A stretch of DNA of 64,000 bases from NCBI GenBank assembly GCA_017506865.1, contig JAFCMP010000004.1, forward strand, positions 495,902 through 559,901, given 5' to 3'. How positions within the stretch are numbered: position 1 is the first letter of the stretch; every line of letters begins with the position of its first letter. Below the pieces are notes generated by a model. That model did not search any database. It was not told the origin of the DNA and was given only the letters and a program-made list of their open reading frames with translations. The position numbers were made by a program, and so were the translations under genes. The stretch comes from Tribonema minus. Its lineage: Eukaryota > Sar > Xanthophyceae > Tribonematales > Tribonemataceae. Positions 1 to 9,591 of this stretch are shown piece after piece.

Positions 1-31
1 AACGTAGATGTTGGGAACACCAATCTGAATG

Positions 32-66
32 GCTGCCTGCCTTGCCTGCCTGCCTGCCTGCCAGCC
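32..66. repeat. TGCC microsatellite
   Basis: About eight imperfect copies of the tetranucleotide TGCC run in tandem. This is a simple repeat of the kind common in nuclear DNA. No function is visible. Confidence 0.8.
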
Positions 67-229
67 TTAAACAAGGCAGTACATTTCCATAGTCCATACC
101 TGCAAAATGCTTATTTATGTTGTGTAGGTCCACAACCCCGCAGCCTGACCAGCTGACAGGAATTGCATACTTATATGCAAAGTGTAACAGCACACCACAT
201 CCACGCCTTGCTGTAGCATCTACAGACCG

Positions 230-1392
230 GTCCAGTCCAGACCGCTGCTCCAGGACCCTCCCCCACATCATCCCCGTAACCCCCTGCGTACCGCGTCACA
301 GCCATCATGATATGATCCATCACGTGTGCAGACAAAGCCATCTGCAATGAGGCCGACAGCGCAGCTCCAATGCGCAACATGCCAATACCCTTGAGCGCAC
401 GTGGCCGTGCTGAGCCTGGTGCCGCCTCCCTTGCGGACCACTCCTCCACCATTGCCCCCAACAGCTTCCTCCTCTCCTCGCGAAGAATGCTCAACCACCC
501 AATTGCCAAGTGGCAAGTTTGTAGCGATTCTGGTCATAATGACCAGAGAAGTGGGTGTGTTTGTCGGCCTCCCGGTCCTTGCAGCATTGCACGGGATCGC
601 GCATGGTCTTCCGTGCACTGGACATGCACTGCGCCTCGAAGCATGTGACATTCACCATGAATGGAAGGTGGCACGCAGTCCCGTCGTAGCCCGCGAGCAG
701 AAAGGCGTGGGCAGGCAGCACTATGTCTATCCGCCGGTCTGGCTCGTCGCATGCGATAAAGGGCGTGCGATCTTCGTCCGCAACTTGCACCCTGAGGTAG
801 TGCTGACACAAACGCTGCATTACTTGTTTAATCCAATTATGGACTAACGAATCGTGCCGCTTCGCCTCCTTCGCGCCGCAGAGTTGCGCATGCAGTGCGT
901 CACCTGGTCGCCCTTGGCAAGTTTTGCGATTGATGAGGACCGGGTTGTACTTTTCCGTTGCTCGCTCCACTCCCACCGCTCTTTCCAAAGCTAGCTGCCA
1001 AGGCCTGCCGTCAAACTTCGCTGAAGCCCCCCCCCCATTAATTCAGTGATGAATGCTTTAATAATGGAATGTTTGTCATGCTGGGAGCGGAAGCGAGCTA
1101 GCTGTTGCACAAGGCAATCACCCGTCAATATGCGCTTGATCTCCGCCTCCACATTGTCCGCCCATGCGTTGGCTAGTCTCCCCTCTAATAGCCTCTGAGA
1201 CGGTGGCTGCTGCGCTGCATCCTCTCCCCTGCTGCACTGCAAGTAGAGTGCTGCAGCATCCACCCCCTCTACATCACCAGCCCCAGCTGCTGGCTGCAGC
1301 AGAGGAGGCGCAGCTACCGCCAACGCTGCCGCTGCCGCTGCCGCTGCCTCTTGCTCAGGAAGCTGGCGACTGCGTCCGATGACTCTCCCCAC
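230..1392 (-). pseudogene. LINE-like retroelement C-terminal remnant
   Basis: Three consecutive minus-strand reading frames make one protein-like series that no single frame carries. It begins at about 1392 with an Ala-rich stretch, changes frame at a run of C near 1028-1036, continues to about 490, and changes frame again near 500. The middle part has the order DRRIDIV, VNVTCF and READKH, which resembles the nuclease-like tail found downstream of reverse transcriptase in some algal non-LTR elements. No reverse transcriptase is present because the element is truncated. It overlaps the end of the EsV-1-7 gene by a few codons, which suggests the viral segment starts near 1.3-1.4 kb. The family call rests on remembered pattern only and is moderate. 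Confidence 0.45.
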
Positions 1393-2813
1393 GCAATCCA
1401 GGCCGCCGCGTTAGTGAAGAGCTCCTCCTCCGAATGGCCAGCGATCTTCTTGCCACACGCATCGCCGAGGCAGTTTGCGATAAGTCTGCCATGCTCACAT
1501 CGCTTGTTGATTACGTCCTCCATTCCCTCCTCGGCGTGCGTGGCGCAGTGTGTCGCCTTGCCCCACTCGAATCCGTAGCTTGGTATGATCCTGCACGAAG
1601 GATGCTCGCATCGCTGGTGAACGACGTCCTCCATTCCTTCCTCGGCGTGCGTGGCGCAATGAGTCGCTTTGCCCCACTCGAGGTCGTAGCTCGGTTGAGT
1701 CTTGCACGAAGGATGGTCGCATCGCTTGTTGATCACGTCCTCCATGCCTTCCTCGGCGTGAGTGGCGCAGTGCGTCGCCTTGCCCAATTCGAGGCCGTAG
1801 CTCGGGCGAGCATCGCACGAAGGATGATCGCATCGCTTGCTGACCACGTTCTCCATTCCCTCCTCAGCGTGCTCCGAGCAATGCGTGGGCTTTCCCCACT
1901 CGAATCCGTAGCTTGGATGGGTCATGCACGGAGGATGCTCGCATCGCTTGTTGACGACGTCCTCCATGCCTTCCTCGGCGTGAGTGGCGCAATGCGTCGC
2001 CTTGCCCCACTCGAATCCGTAGCTCGGACGGGTATCGCACGAAGGATGCTCGCATCGTTTGGCCATGACGTTCTCCATGCCTTCCTCGGCGTGATCGGCA
2101 CAATGCGTCGCCTTGCCCCACTCGAATCCGTAGCTCGGGTGGATATCGCATGAAGGATGCTCGCATCGTTTGTCAATGACGTTATCCATGCCTTCCTCGG
2201 CGTGCGTGGCGCAATGTGTGGCCTTGCCCCACTCGAATCCGTAGCTCGGACGGGTATCGCACGAAGGATGCTCGCATCGTTTGGCCATGACGTTCTCCAT
2301 GCCTTCCTCGGCGTGATCGGCACAATGCGTCGCCTTGCCCCACTCGAATCCGTAGCTGGGGCGGATGTCGCACGAAGCATGCTCGCATCTCTTGCTGATG
2401 ACGTTCTCCATGCCTTCCTCGGCGTGCGTGGCGCAATGTGTGGCCTTGCCCCACTCAAATCCGTAGCTCGGAATGATCCTGCACGAAGGATGCTCGCATC
2501 GCTTGCTGACGACGTTCTCCATTCCATCCTCGGCGTGATCGGCACAGTGTGTCGCCTTGCCCAACTCAAATCCGTAGCTCGGTTGCGTCTTGCACGAAGG
2601 ATGCTCGCATCTCTTGTGAACAATGTCCTCCATTCCCTCCTCGGCGTGGTTCTTACAATACTGCGCACCAGCTCCAGGGATGTTGTATGATGGTTTCTTA
2701 TTACAGCCATCTTTCTTGCACTCATCGAGTCTCTTGTGTTCGTCACACCACTTCCTCGCCGCGGGCTTGTTACAGTCGCTGACGGGGCATGCCTTAGCCT
2801 GTCTCTTAACCAT
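1314..2813 (-). CDS. EsV-1-7 cysteine-motif repeat protein
   Basis: The 499-residue protein starts at an ATG preceded by a very AT-rich stretch (2820-2885). After a degenerate first motif (C9, C14, C23, H26) come eleven nearly identical 37-residue units from residue 32, each with the spacing C-x4-C-x15-C-x2-H and a linker such as AEEGMENV. This is the EsV-1-7 motif, first named from an Ectocarpus virus protein and known from large algal viruses and some algae, including the brown algal developmental regulator IMMEDIATE UPRIGHT. The motif probably binds a metal ion, but its biochemical role is unknown. The C-terminus ends in an RQRQRQ stretch encoded by a CTG-type triplet repeat and may have been altered by fusion to the neighbouring retroelement remnant. 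Eleven units is a long array for this family as I know it. Confidence 0.85.
   Translation of the reverse strand: MVKRQAKACPVSDCNKPAARKWCDEHKRLDECKKDGCNKKPSYNIPGAGAQYCKNHAEEGMEDIVHKRCEHPSCKTQPSYGFELGKATHCADHAEDGMENVVSKRCEHPSCRIIPSYGFEWGKATHCATHAEEGMENVISKRCEHASCDIRPSYGFEWGKATHCADHAEEGMENVMAKRCEHPSCDTRPSYGFEWGKATHCATHAEEGMDNVIDKRCEHPSCDIHPSYGFEWGKATHCADHAEEGMENVMAKRCEHPSCDTRPSYGFEWGKATHCATHAEEGMEDVVNKRCEHPPCMTHPSYGFEWGKPTHCSEHAEEGMENVVSKRCDHPSCDARPSYGLELGKATHCATHAEEGMEDVINKRCDHPSCKTQPSYDLEWGKATHCATHAEEGMEDVVHQRCEHPSCRIIPSYGFEWGKATHCATHAEEGMEDVINKRCEHGRLIANCLGDACGKKIAGHSEEELFTNAAAWIAWGESSDAVASFLSKRQRQRQRQRWR
1500..2720 (-). repeat. Eleven tandem 111-bp coding repeats
   Basis: The EsV-1-7 units form a direct DNA repeat of 111 bp x 11. 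Neighbouring units differ mainly at the three residues before PSYG and at the end of the linker. The near identity suggests recent unequal exchange or gene conversion. The regular repeat also leaves long antisense frames open, which explains overlapping plus-strand ORFs here. Confidence 0.85.
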
Positions 2814-3019
2814 GGCAGACGAGTTGTGAAGACGAAATCTTTATCCAGAAAAACAAATTTATATTATTCAAAATTAAACACAATAAATCGTTGCAGCAAT
2901 TGAGCGCTGGCACATCGACCGCGTCAAGCGGAAAGCGATTACGGACAGAATGAGCAGTGCATCGATCAAGATTCTGTTGTACAGAGGGAGCGCGATATAT
3001 AATAAAATGATATCTTTGT

Positions 3020-3322
3020 GTGTGGCCAACTGTTTCAACGGGCACCATCGAGCCAACTGCTGCAATGGGCACCATCGAGCCGACTGTTTCAATGGGCACC
3101 ATGGAGCCAACTGCTGCAATGGGCACGACTGAGCCAATCACTCCGACCGGCACTGATGAGCCAACAGAGTCCTTTGCTACTACGAGACCGTCGTTTCCTT
3201 CGCGGACGGCGATGCCGACGCCTTCGGGCTCGAATGTGCCGAATGATTCGAGCGACGCCAGCGCGACCTCGCATCAACGTCTGGCCGGCATCTTCGCAGC
3301 CCTCGCCGCGTTCATGCTCTAA
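3020..3322 (+). CDS. PT-repeat surface-type protein fragment
   Basis: This 100-residue frame opens after a TGA at 3008 with no ATG until 3065, so its true beginning is missing, spliced or lost. It starts with about five 9-residue Thr/Pro units of the type GTIEPTAAM, encoded by a 27-bp minisatellite (about 3050-3135). A Ser/Thr-rich stretch follows, then a hydrophobic end (RLAGIFAALAAFML). Thr/Pro repeats followed by a hydrophobic tail suggest an O-glycosylated surface protein held by a membrane or GPI-type anchor. This is inference. The lack of an ATG or signal peptide suggests a truncated gene. A second frame from the ATG at 3008 gives only Cys/His-rich repeats and is probably spurious. Confidence 0.4.
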   Translation: MWPTVSTGTIEPTAAMGTIEPTVSMGTMEPTAAMGTTEPITPTGTDEPTESFATTRPSFPSRTAMPTPSGSNVPNDSSDASATSHQRLAGIFAALAAFML

Positions 3323-3516
3323 TACTATTCGCTCTACATTAAGACATGATACAATTATTGAGGAAAATTTAGCATGGCCTTTTCGGTTCAATTATTTATA
3401 CACTCGCTGCAACTAGTGTAAACATGACGAGCGCACGAGCTTACAAACACTGCACACGGTCTGCCTGAAGCCGGAAAGCCTAAGGTGAGTGCGAATCGGT
3501 CGAATAAATATATGTA

Positions 3517-4230
3517 ATGACCAGTAACAATTTGCTCATGGAGCTGCGATCGCTCAGCGTGTCCGCGTTTCTCGCTTTGAGCAGGCCACAATGGCTTCAT
3601 TTGAAGCGTTTGCGCAACACGGATTACATGTTCCCACCATCGAAGCCTCTCACTCGGTTCGTTCAACTCTTTGTGAGTTACAGGAGGCTGAGAATGGAGA
3701 AAGTCGATGCCGCTCTAGCCAGCCTTTCCAAGGCGTCGATGATGCCGAAGAACGCGGAGATCAAGGACTCAATCGATTGGTACGAAGATCTCAAGTTCGG
3801 TGACCACATCGCCGTCTGGAGCCCTCCACTCGGCGGAAGGTTAGATGTGGGCTACTTTCACCATGGCGTATACCTGGGGCAGAAGGCCGTGGCTCATTAC
3901 CCCAGAGACACGAATGGTCCACGTGCGATCCGTCTTTCGGAGTTCTTCAACGGACACAAGGAGTACTACATTGTGCGGTACGACGAGGAAGACCGCGATG
4001 ACATCAGCAGGCGACTGACGGTCACTGCGGCTCAGTACTTTGTGGAGTTTCCGCGGTCCATCGAGAAGTACAACCTGCTCACCGTGAACTGCGAGTACTT
4101 CGCCACTTTCTGCAAGACCGGCACTGCCACCAGCGCTCAGATCGACATCCTCATGTCAGTCTTGCCAGTACTCGCAGATGGAATCGGGCAGCTGGCTGCT
4201 GTTTCTTTCGGCTCCTGTGTCATCTCTTGA
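3517..4230 (+). CDS. LRAT/H-rev107-like (NlpC/P60-fold) protein
   Basis: The 237-residue protein has the marks of the LRAT domain, a permuted NlpC/P60 thiol fold whose cellular members move acyl chains between phospholipids or retinol. These are GDHIAVW near residue 95, the His box FHHGVYLG near 114 and the catalytic Cys motif NCEYFATF near 190. His and Cys are both present, so catalysis is plausible, with lipids as the likely substrate. The first 59 residues are not part of the fold. An alternative ATG at 3694 would give a protein of the usual compact size, so the longer start is uncertain. AT-rich DNA (aaatatatg) precedes the upstream ATG. It converges with the peptidase gene, leaving an 81-bp gap. 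Confidence 0.75.
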   Translation: MTSNNLLMELRSLSVSAFLALSRPQWLHLKRLRNTDYMFPPSKPLTRFVQLFVSYRRLRMEKVDAALASLSKASMMPKNAEIKDSIDWYEDLKFGDHIAVWSPPLGGRLDVGYFHHGVYLGQKAVAHYPRDTNGPRAIRLSEFFNGHKEYYIVRYDEEDRDDISRRLTVTAAQYFVEFPRSIEKYNLLTVNCEYFATFCKTGTATSAQIDILMSVLPVLADGIGQLAAVSFGSCVIS

Positions 4231-4311
4231 ATGCTCAGATCACATGCGAGCTCGCTAATGTACGCACTTGACCTTCTATCTTTTCTATTTCTTATGTTGC
4301 TTCGCTTGCCA

Positions 4312-5424
4312 TCACTTGAAGCCCGTGATCATCCAAAAGTCAAAGGCGAGATCTGGGTTTGTCAGGTAGTCATACGGCAGCGTGAAGAACCCATTTTGCC
4401 CCCATTGTCCCCAACTGTTCAAAAGGGTAAATGTTTGAGTTTTATCTTGGAATCCAACACACAAAACGGCATGGCCGCCCAGACATTGCTCACCGTCGGA
4501 AGGCATGGGGACGTTTCCTGTGCGCGCCACGTCATCAGACTCGAAGCTTTCGTATACTTGGATGCCGACAATGACAGGGTAACCGGATGCAAGAGCGCTC
4601 TTGAGTGCGCTCAGCGACTGCTGCACGGCCCGATACATGAAGGTAGTGTGCAGGCGCGCATTCGCCACTGCCAGAGCGGGCGGATGTTCGGCGATCTTCG
4701 TGTCTGAATACGGCATGTATCGCTCATTGCACACGTGGTAGGTAGACAGAGCCTTCACCACATCCCGCAGAGCACACCCGGTGTCTTCAGAGGGTGCGAC
4801 GCCCTCCACGTAGACACGAGATGTAAAGTATATGAAGAGTCTGGAGGGCTGAAAGTCTTGAAGCTTCTCTTTTCGAATGAGGAATCTCAGCGCGCTGGAC
4901 GCTGCGTGGGCACTACAAGTACCCGCTTGGCCTTGGTCCATTGCCGGCGGCACGAACCCCGTGGTGCGCAGGTCAACGGCAGCAGGGATCGAGCTCTTGG
5001 CTGCCGAAACGAATTGAAAATCCCTGTCATCCGGCTTTTGCTTGACCAAGCCGTAACGCTTTCCGCCTGTGGACACTGGCAGATTATCGCGCTTCTCCAG
5101 CTCAGCGGCTTGCGATTGGATGATCTTATTCAGCTTCGCGGCGTTTATATGCAGCAGCCGGTCGATGAGAGGACCGCACGTGTCGATCATGAAGCCGACG
5201 AGCTCTTTCTCCTGACTGGGCAACGTATACGCCAGCGACTTCAGACAGTCAACCACAACCGCCTTGTCGGACTTGGATTCGTGAGTCGGGTCCGCATCGC
5301 CCGCCGCGACAGCGCTCACAATTTCACACAACAACTTGCTGAATGTCGACGGAGTGATTATCCCGTGGGAAAGCGTAGCGAGCACCCCTGACAGCTTATT
5401 GACATGCGTAGCCGTGACGCCCAT
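4312..5424 (-). CDS. Papain-family (C1A-like) cysteine peptidase
   Basis: The 370-residue protein has a complete papain-type active site: Cys170 in DQGQAGTCSAHA, His318 in GGHAVLCVGF and Asn336 in NSWGQWG. The oxyanion Gln is in the DQGQ motif. The first 130 residues are helical in character and may be a propeptide or targeting region, although no signal peptide is seen. Papain-like peptidases are frequent in giant viruses, where some are packaged in virions. The substrate here is unknown. The ATG at 5422-5424 is the first in frame, and the gene appears intact, unlike several neighbours. Confidence 0.88.
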   Translation of the reverse strand: MGVTATHVNKLSGVLATLSHGIITPSTFSKLLCEIVSAVAAGDADPTHESKSDKAVVVDCLKSLAYTLPSQEKELVGFMIDTCGPLIDRLLHINAAKLNKIIQSQAAELEKRDNLPVSTGGKRYGLVKQKPDDRDFQFVSAAKSSIPAAVDLRTTGFVPPAMDQGQAGTCSAHAASSALRFLIRKEKLQDFQPSRLFIYFTSRVYVEGVAPSEDTGCALRDVVKALSTYHVCNERYMPYSDTKIAEHPPALAVANARLHTTFMYRAVQQSLSALKSALASGYPVIVGIQVYESFESDDVARTGNVPMPSDGEQCLGGHAVLCVGFQDKTQTFTLLNSWGQWGQNGFFTLPYDYLTNPDLAFDFWMITGFK

Positions 5425-5439
5425 GTTCTGAATAGTAGA

Positions 5440-5790
5440 TGCGCAACATTTTTTAGAACGTGGTGACTGTAAAGGTCTAACTTACTTATGCGAACTTCCT
5501 TCAGGCCTTTCGAAGTGCATCGACGTGTTATTATATGTCAGGAGGCAGCTTTGCTGTCCATTGTGCGATAATTGCCCTTTTTCTACATTATCGGGCGTTC
5601 TCAGGGTCGCCGTAGAATGTATACTACATGCATCGAGCAGCAGCGCTGTGAAAGTCACAAGGCCGTCAGACATGACGCACTCGCTTTGCACATGCCTCAA
5701 CACTTTTGCATAGGTGACGGGCAAGATCAACAGCATTGAGAAGCGTGGGTCGATCGCACCGTGTATTAGAGATAGGGAAAGCGACACGCT
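5440..5790. other. Intergenic stretch without clear gene
   Basis: A 101-codon minus-strand frame (5482-5787) begins with GTG rather than ATG and matches nothing I recognise. I treat this 350-bp stretch as noncoding or decayed sequence upstream of the peptidase gene. Confidence 0.4.
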
Positions 5791-5794
5791 CTAT

Positions 5795-6126
5795 CTACAG
5801 AAAGCAGGCCGTCAACAGCTCCCAGATGTTGCGCCGCCTATTCTCCCTGGAAATATGCCGAGACTGCTTCAGGAACGCATCGTACGCCTTCTTCCATCAC
5901 GCCCTGTAATCGGGGTGACAGCGGAGCGCCATATACGCCAGATTCCCTATCGAAGTCGCGTTGAAGAATAGCACCTTGGACGGCATTTGACACAATTGCT
6001 CCTCGCAGAATTTCGCGTCCTCGGCGCTGCTGATGCAAATGTAGTCGGCATATTCCGCCCGCTTATAGGCCAGAACGATATCTTGTACAGGACGTCCTCC
6101 AGATGTTCAATGTCATGTGAGAGCAT
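5795..6126 (-). pseudogene. Broken small gene, frameshift plus TGA
   Basis: From an ATG at 6124-6126 the minus strand reads about 20 plausible codons. It then needs a one-base frame change near 6060 to continue as a protein-like run that includes YADYICISSAEDAKFC and LAYMALRCHPDYRA, and it is interrupted by an in-frame TGA near 5896. After the TGA the same frame continues (WKKAYDAFLKQ, NIWELLTACF) to a TAG at 5795-5797. Amino-acid composition stays normal on both sides of the breaks, which supports one former gene of about 110 codons. The family is not recognised. Replacing the TGA by CGA (Arg) would fit a C-to-T change at a CpG. Confidence 0.5.
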
Positions 6127-6199
6127 AGCGCGTTTTTGTGCTTGTGTGAGTGTACTCTTATTGTGAATCGACTTTATTAATTTCGGCGAAAGGTCTCAA

Positions 6200-8560
6200 T
6201 TATTTCAGGGGCGGTATGACGTCACAATCGATAAGACCCTCGTTCAACATGCACTTGTGCAGCCTGTCGCGCCTGCGCCTCAAGTCCGCCAAGCTCGTCT
6301 TGAACAGCTTCTGCACTTCTTCGGGGTCCACGGGGTCCAGCAAGAACGGGTTGATGTCGTGCTTAGCCCATGACTTGTACACTACGTATGCGATGATCAT
6401 GGTCAGGATCATAATGATCATGACGACTGCACAAGTCCAGAACTGTGAGTTGTCTGCACGCACCTTCTGTCGCACAAACACTGCCAACGTCTTGTTCAGC
6501 TCTTCCGTCGCATCTTTGACGGCCTCGGTTTCCAGTTTGACCTGGTTCGGTGCGATATCATCGCCGTACCACCAGTAGTATGCCGAGCCCGAGTAATACT
6601 TGGGGTTGAACATACTCATCTCTTTCATCTTCTTCAAGTAAGGCTTGTGCACATTCTCTAAGGCTTCAGTCTTTTCGACGAACTCGCGCCCTGCTTTAAT
6701 GTACGCTTGTCCGATGCCTTTGTCCTTCAGCATGTCGTACTTCTTATTGCTCGCCGCTGTCAAGAACCGCTTTTGAACAGTCATGAGGGCGTCGTGATTG
6801 AAAACGGTACTGTCGCTATTTACCGTATGAAACGCTTCCGACTTGCTCATTAAACCTACAAGGTCGTTTGAGAAATCTTGCACCACACTGTCGTCAGCTA
6901 TGAGCAACGATATTCTCCCAATGGGCCCAGTCGGAACATCTTCTAAGCCTAGAGTCAGGTTTTCCGCAATTTCATCAGTATCTTTGTTGCGCCCGAATGG
7001 CCATAGACCTCCTATGAAATCGATCAGCGATGTAGACAATCCGCATATCTTCTGAGTGACTGTGCCTGTAGCGCTGACCATCGGGTTTGTAAAAAAAAGC
7101 ATCAACCAAATACCTCCTGTCATCATCACCTTCATAAGTCCCTTGGTCTCCTCCTCCATGTCGTTCGCAACTGCCAGGAACTGGTCTATGATATCGACAT
7201 TTCTCGCGCCTTTCTCTTTCATCTTGGCTGTGAATCGGTCCTTGGCATTTCGCAGGTCCTTGTCTGCGTCCTTGTGGTACTTTTTCGCTAGTCCTGAAGC
7301 GTAAGATTTCACGAGGTCAGAAACTCCTGGTATCTGCAGCGCGAACTGAATAGCAGCAAAAACGAATATGGGCGCTCTCAACAGTTTGAATACGACCTGT
7401 GCCAGACCGCATACACGTTGGGTAGCTTCGGCGATCTGCGTAGCGCGTTTTACGAGCACCACAGGCGGCAGCAGCGTCTGGAGCAGGATCCAGAACACTT
7501 GAGCGACGGCGTACTTCCAGATGTGCCTCTGGATGTGCATGCCCGCCCAAGCGATGGCCACGGTCACGGCATCTTTGACTTTTGAAGAATCTGATGCGGC
7601 CTTGATCTTCTGCCACACTCGTGATGTCGTCATCCGAAAGTCGAGAGTGAACTTGCGGTCTGCCGCTGTGAGCAGTGTGAGCAGGTGCTCGAGAAAATCT
7701 TGTGCGTCCAACATGCCCGAGATGATATCTCGAAGCACATCGACATCGAAACAACCGATGCTGAACTTGTCGATCTCTTTCTTCGATTCGCACATCTCTG
7801 GATGCGATAGCAACTTGTTCACTGTTGTGATCGTCTCGGCACAGTAGTTTTCCAGCGTCTTCATGCGCCTGGCGACGGCGGCGGCATCGCCTCTGTTTTC
7901 TTCAGCATACACCTGCATCTTTGCCTGCGTCTTTCGATACGCTGCTTCGAATTCAGACAGTTTCTTGCGCAGTTTCAGAGAATGTTCGCGCGATAGACGC
8001 ATATTCTCATGCAGTTCATCCCTCTGCATCTTTAGGATACTGGAATCGTTGCTGCAATGATCGGGGCCAGATCCAGCGAATCTGAAAGAGCTTCCGTACT
8101 CCTCTTGACACTCTGCGTCCATTCGCTCCAGGCTCGTGCGCCTCACATCTTTTCCCGTCAAACTTGTTGCGCTTGATGACGACTTGGACGAACGCTTGGG
8201 TGAAGCCGATGCGGACTTGGGAGCCGCATCTTCCGTTAATCTACTTGCGCTTGATGGCGACTTGGGAGAACGCTTGGGTGAAGCCGATGCGGACTTGGTA
8301 GACTCCGACTTGCGTGCAGCTTTCGGCGAAGCGCGTGTGCGCCTGGGTTTAGGTGATGACGACTCGGCGACTGATTTTGTGGATCTAGCTCTCGCCTTGC
8401 GTGGTGTCGGAGGCCTCTTTTCACTCGTTTTAGCCTTCTTCGTCGGCGTCTTGGGTTTATTGGATGCAGTTGACTTGGTCTTCTTCTTTGGTGGGATTAT
8501 ACTCGCGGTCGCATCTGACGAAGATCGCTTCGAAGGCGAAGCGCTACGTGTTCGAACCAT
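6200..8560 (-). CDS. Large membrane protein with basic SP-rich tail
   Basis: The start is the ATG at 8558-8560, directly behind a TATATAAA box. The longer frame begins with TTG. The 786-residue protein has an N-terminal tail of about 150 residues rich in Ser, Pro, Lys and Arg, with repeats such as SASPKRSPKS. This resembles the SPKK-type DNA-binding tails of histone H1. A predicted coiled coil follows (about 180-240), then a broad central region with several hydrophobic segments (VFWILLQTLLPPVVLV, VFAAIQFALQI, WLMLFFTNPM). A strong transmembrane helix (AVVMIIMILTMIIAYVVY) lies about 60 residues before a charged C-terminus. I do not recognise a family. A link between virion membrane and DNA or chromatin is possible but inferred. 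Confidence 0.75.
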   Translation of the reverse strand: MVRTRSASPSKRSSSDATASIIPPKKKTKSTASNKPKTPTKKAKTSEKRPPTPRKARARSTKSVAESSSPKPRRTRASPKAARKSESTKSASASPKRSPKSPSSASRLTEDAAPKSASASPKRSSKSSSSATSLTGKDVRRTSLERMDAECQEEYGSSFRFAGSGPDHCSNDSSILKMQRDELHENMRLSREHSLKLRKKLSEFEAAYRKTQAKMQVYAEENRGDAAAVARRMKTLENYCAETITTVNKLLSHPEMCESKKEIDKFSIGCFDVDVLRDIISGMLDAQDFLEHLLTLLTAADRKFTLDFRMTTSRVWQKIKAASDSSKVKDAVTVAIAWAGMHIQRHIWKYAVAQVFWILLQTLLPPVVLVKRATQIAEATQRVCGLAQVVFKLLRAPIFVFAAIQFALQIPGVSDLVKSYASGLAKKYHKDADKDLRNAKDRFTAKMKEKGARNVDIIDQFLAVANDMEEETKGLMKVMMTGGIWLMLFFTNPMVSATGTVTQKICGLSTSLIDFIGGLWPFGRNKDTDEIAENLTLGLEDVPTGPIGRISLLIADDSVVQDFSNDLVGLMSKSEAFHTVNSDSTVFNHDALMTVQKRFLTAASNKKYDMLKDKGIGQAYIKAGREFVEKTEALENVHKPYLKKMKEMSMFNPKYYSGSAYYWWYGDDIAPNQVKLETEAVKDATEELNKTLAVFVRQKVRADNSQFWTCAVVMIIMILTMIIAYVVYKSWAKHDINPFLLDPVDPEEVQKLFKTSLADLRRRRDRLHKCMLNEGLIDCDVIPPLK

Positions 8561-8724
8561 GTGCTGTTTATATATTGCCAGCAAAAAAATCAACGTTTAC
8601 CTCTTATCGGACTTGTCTTGGACATTCTCATATGTCATGTACCTAGTGCGCTCCTTCGTATAAATCTGTTTCTACATGTTCATGTACACACCTACTGACT
8701 TTTCGTCCTACACTTATCACGAGA

Positions 8725-8955
8725 CTGCTCACTAGGGCAACCCCAAATCCCAAAACTTTATTTTTCCAGGATCGGGCAAGGATCTGACGTGTACGACAAT
8801 ACTGACACTTATTTAATTCGAATATTAAATTCGAATATTATCAGGAAAAATTCCACGCGACTTTCACTCGGGTAACACCATGACCTTGTGGTCGTCTTCT
8901 GTGAGAGCTTTACCTAGTGAGGCTCTGGTTCTCAAAGTGCATGAAATAAAAAACG
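8725..8955 (+). repeat. Dispersed AT-palindrome repeat, copy A
   Basis: This stretch is about 85% similar by eye to both arms of the inverted repeat at 22.2-22.9 kb. It contains the string gatctgacgtgtacgacaat and the AT-rich palindromic core attcgaatattaaattcgaa. It fills the gap between two genes. It may be a non-autonomous mobile element or a shared regulatory or terminator block. Confidence 0.75.
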
Positions 8956-9087
8956 CAAGAATATTCGGAGTGTTGGCACTGTGTTTTGCGTCCTGAGATG
9001 ACAAATCGACACATTATGAGTGCTGGCGTATGCACAAAGTCTTGAAATTATGCGGACGATGGTGTACAGGGATTTCGCGTCACAGCG

Positions 9088-9591
9088 ATGCAGCTTTTTT
9101 TGTGTTGTCCGTGTGACAGAAGCATGCACTATCACACCACAAAGTTCATACTGGATGTGGCTTACCCCGATCACAAAGCGATAGAGCCCCGTGTCGGGAT
9201 CGTGACGTACTGGAGTGCGTGGTTTGATTGCATATCGCTCATGTTCGACGGCGATTTGCCTGCAGGGCTTCGTGCAGGCCTGAGTCGGGAAAATCATGTG
9301 CTCGCAGACCTGTGCGCCGCTGCCTCTGCCAAGATTGATGAGAAGAAGATGAACAAGATGGTCATCGATGATATGAGACGAACACACTGGATACAGAGAG
9401 TGCGCGAAGGGAATGCGAAGGCAGAGCGCGAAAGGAAGATGAGGGCACACATTTCAGCTGCAGCTAAACGGCAAGAAGACGATACTTGTGATACACTCGA
9501 AAGAATGGATACATTTGCGGCGTTCGATGCGTATGTGCGAGAGCTTCTCGACGCGAGAAAGGTCGCAGCTTCCATCAACTGGGGTAAATGA
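9088..9591 (+). CDS. Hypothetical protein, 167 aa
   Basis: An ATG-started frame with a Cys-rich beginning (FLCCPC), an alpha/beta-like middle and a long charged helical region (residues about 85-135, RERKMRAHISAAAKRQ) that could be a coiled coil. No known domain is recognised. It ends one base from the stop of the opposing broken gene at 9592-10043, a convergent packing typical of compact viral DNA. It appears intact. Confidence 0.5.
   Translation: MQLFLCCPCDRSMHYHTTKFILDVAYPDHKAIEPRVGIVTYWSAWFDCISLMFDGDLPAGLRAGLSRENHVLADLCAAASAKIDEKKMNKMVIDDMRRTHWIQRVREGNAKAERERKMRAHISAAAKRQEDDTCDTLERMDTFAAFDAYVRELLDARKVAASINWGK

Noticed and set aside
1434..2690. Long plus-strand ORFs across the EsV-1-7 gene
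   Set aside because: They are antisense to a strongly supported repeat gene and stay open only because the 111-bp unit lacks stops in that frame.
3484..3683. Intron AAGGTGAGT...TTACAG in front of the LRAT gene
   Set aside because: Splice-like signals exist, but the only upstream ATG (3424) meets a stop before the donor, so no coding gain results.
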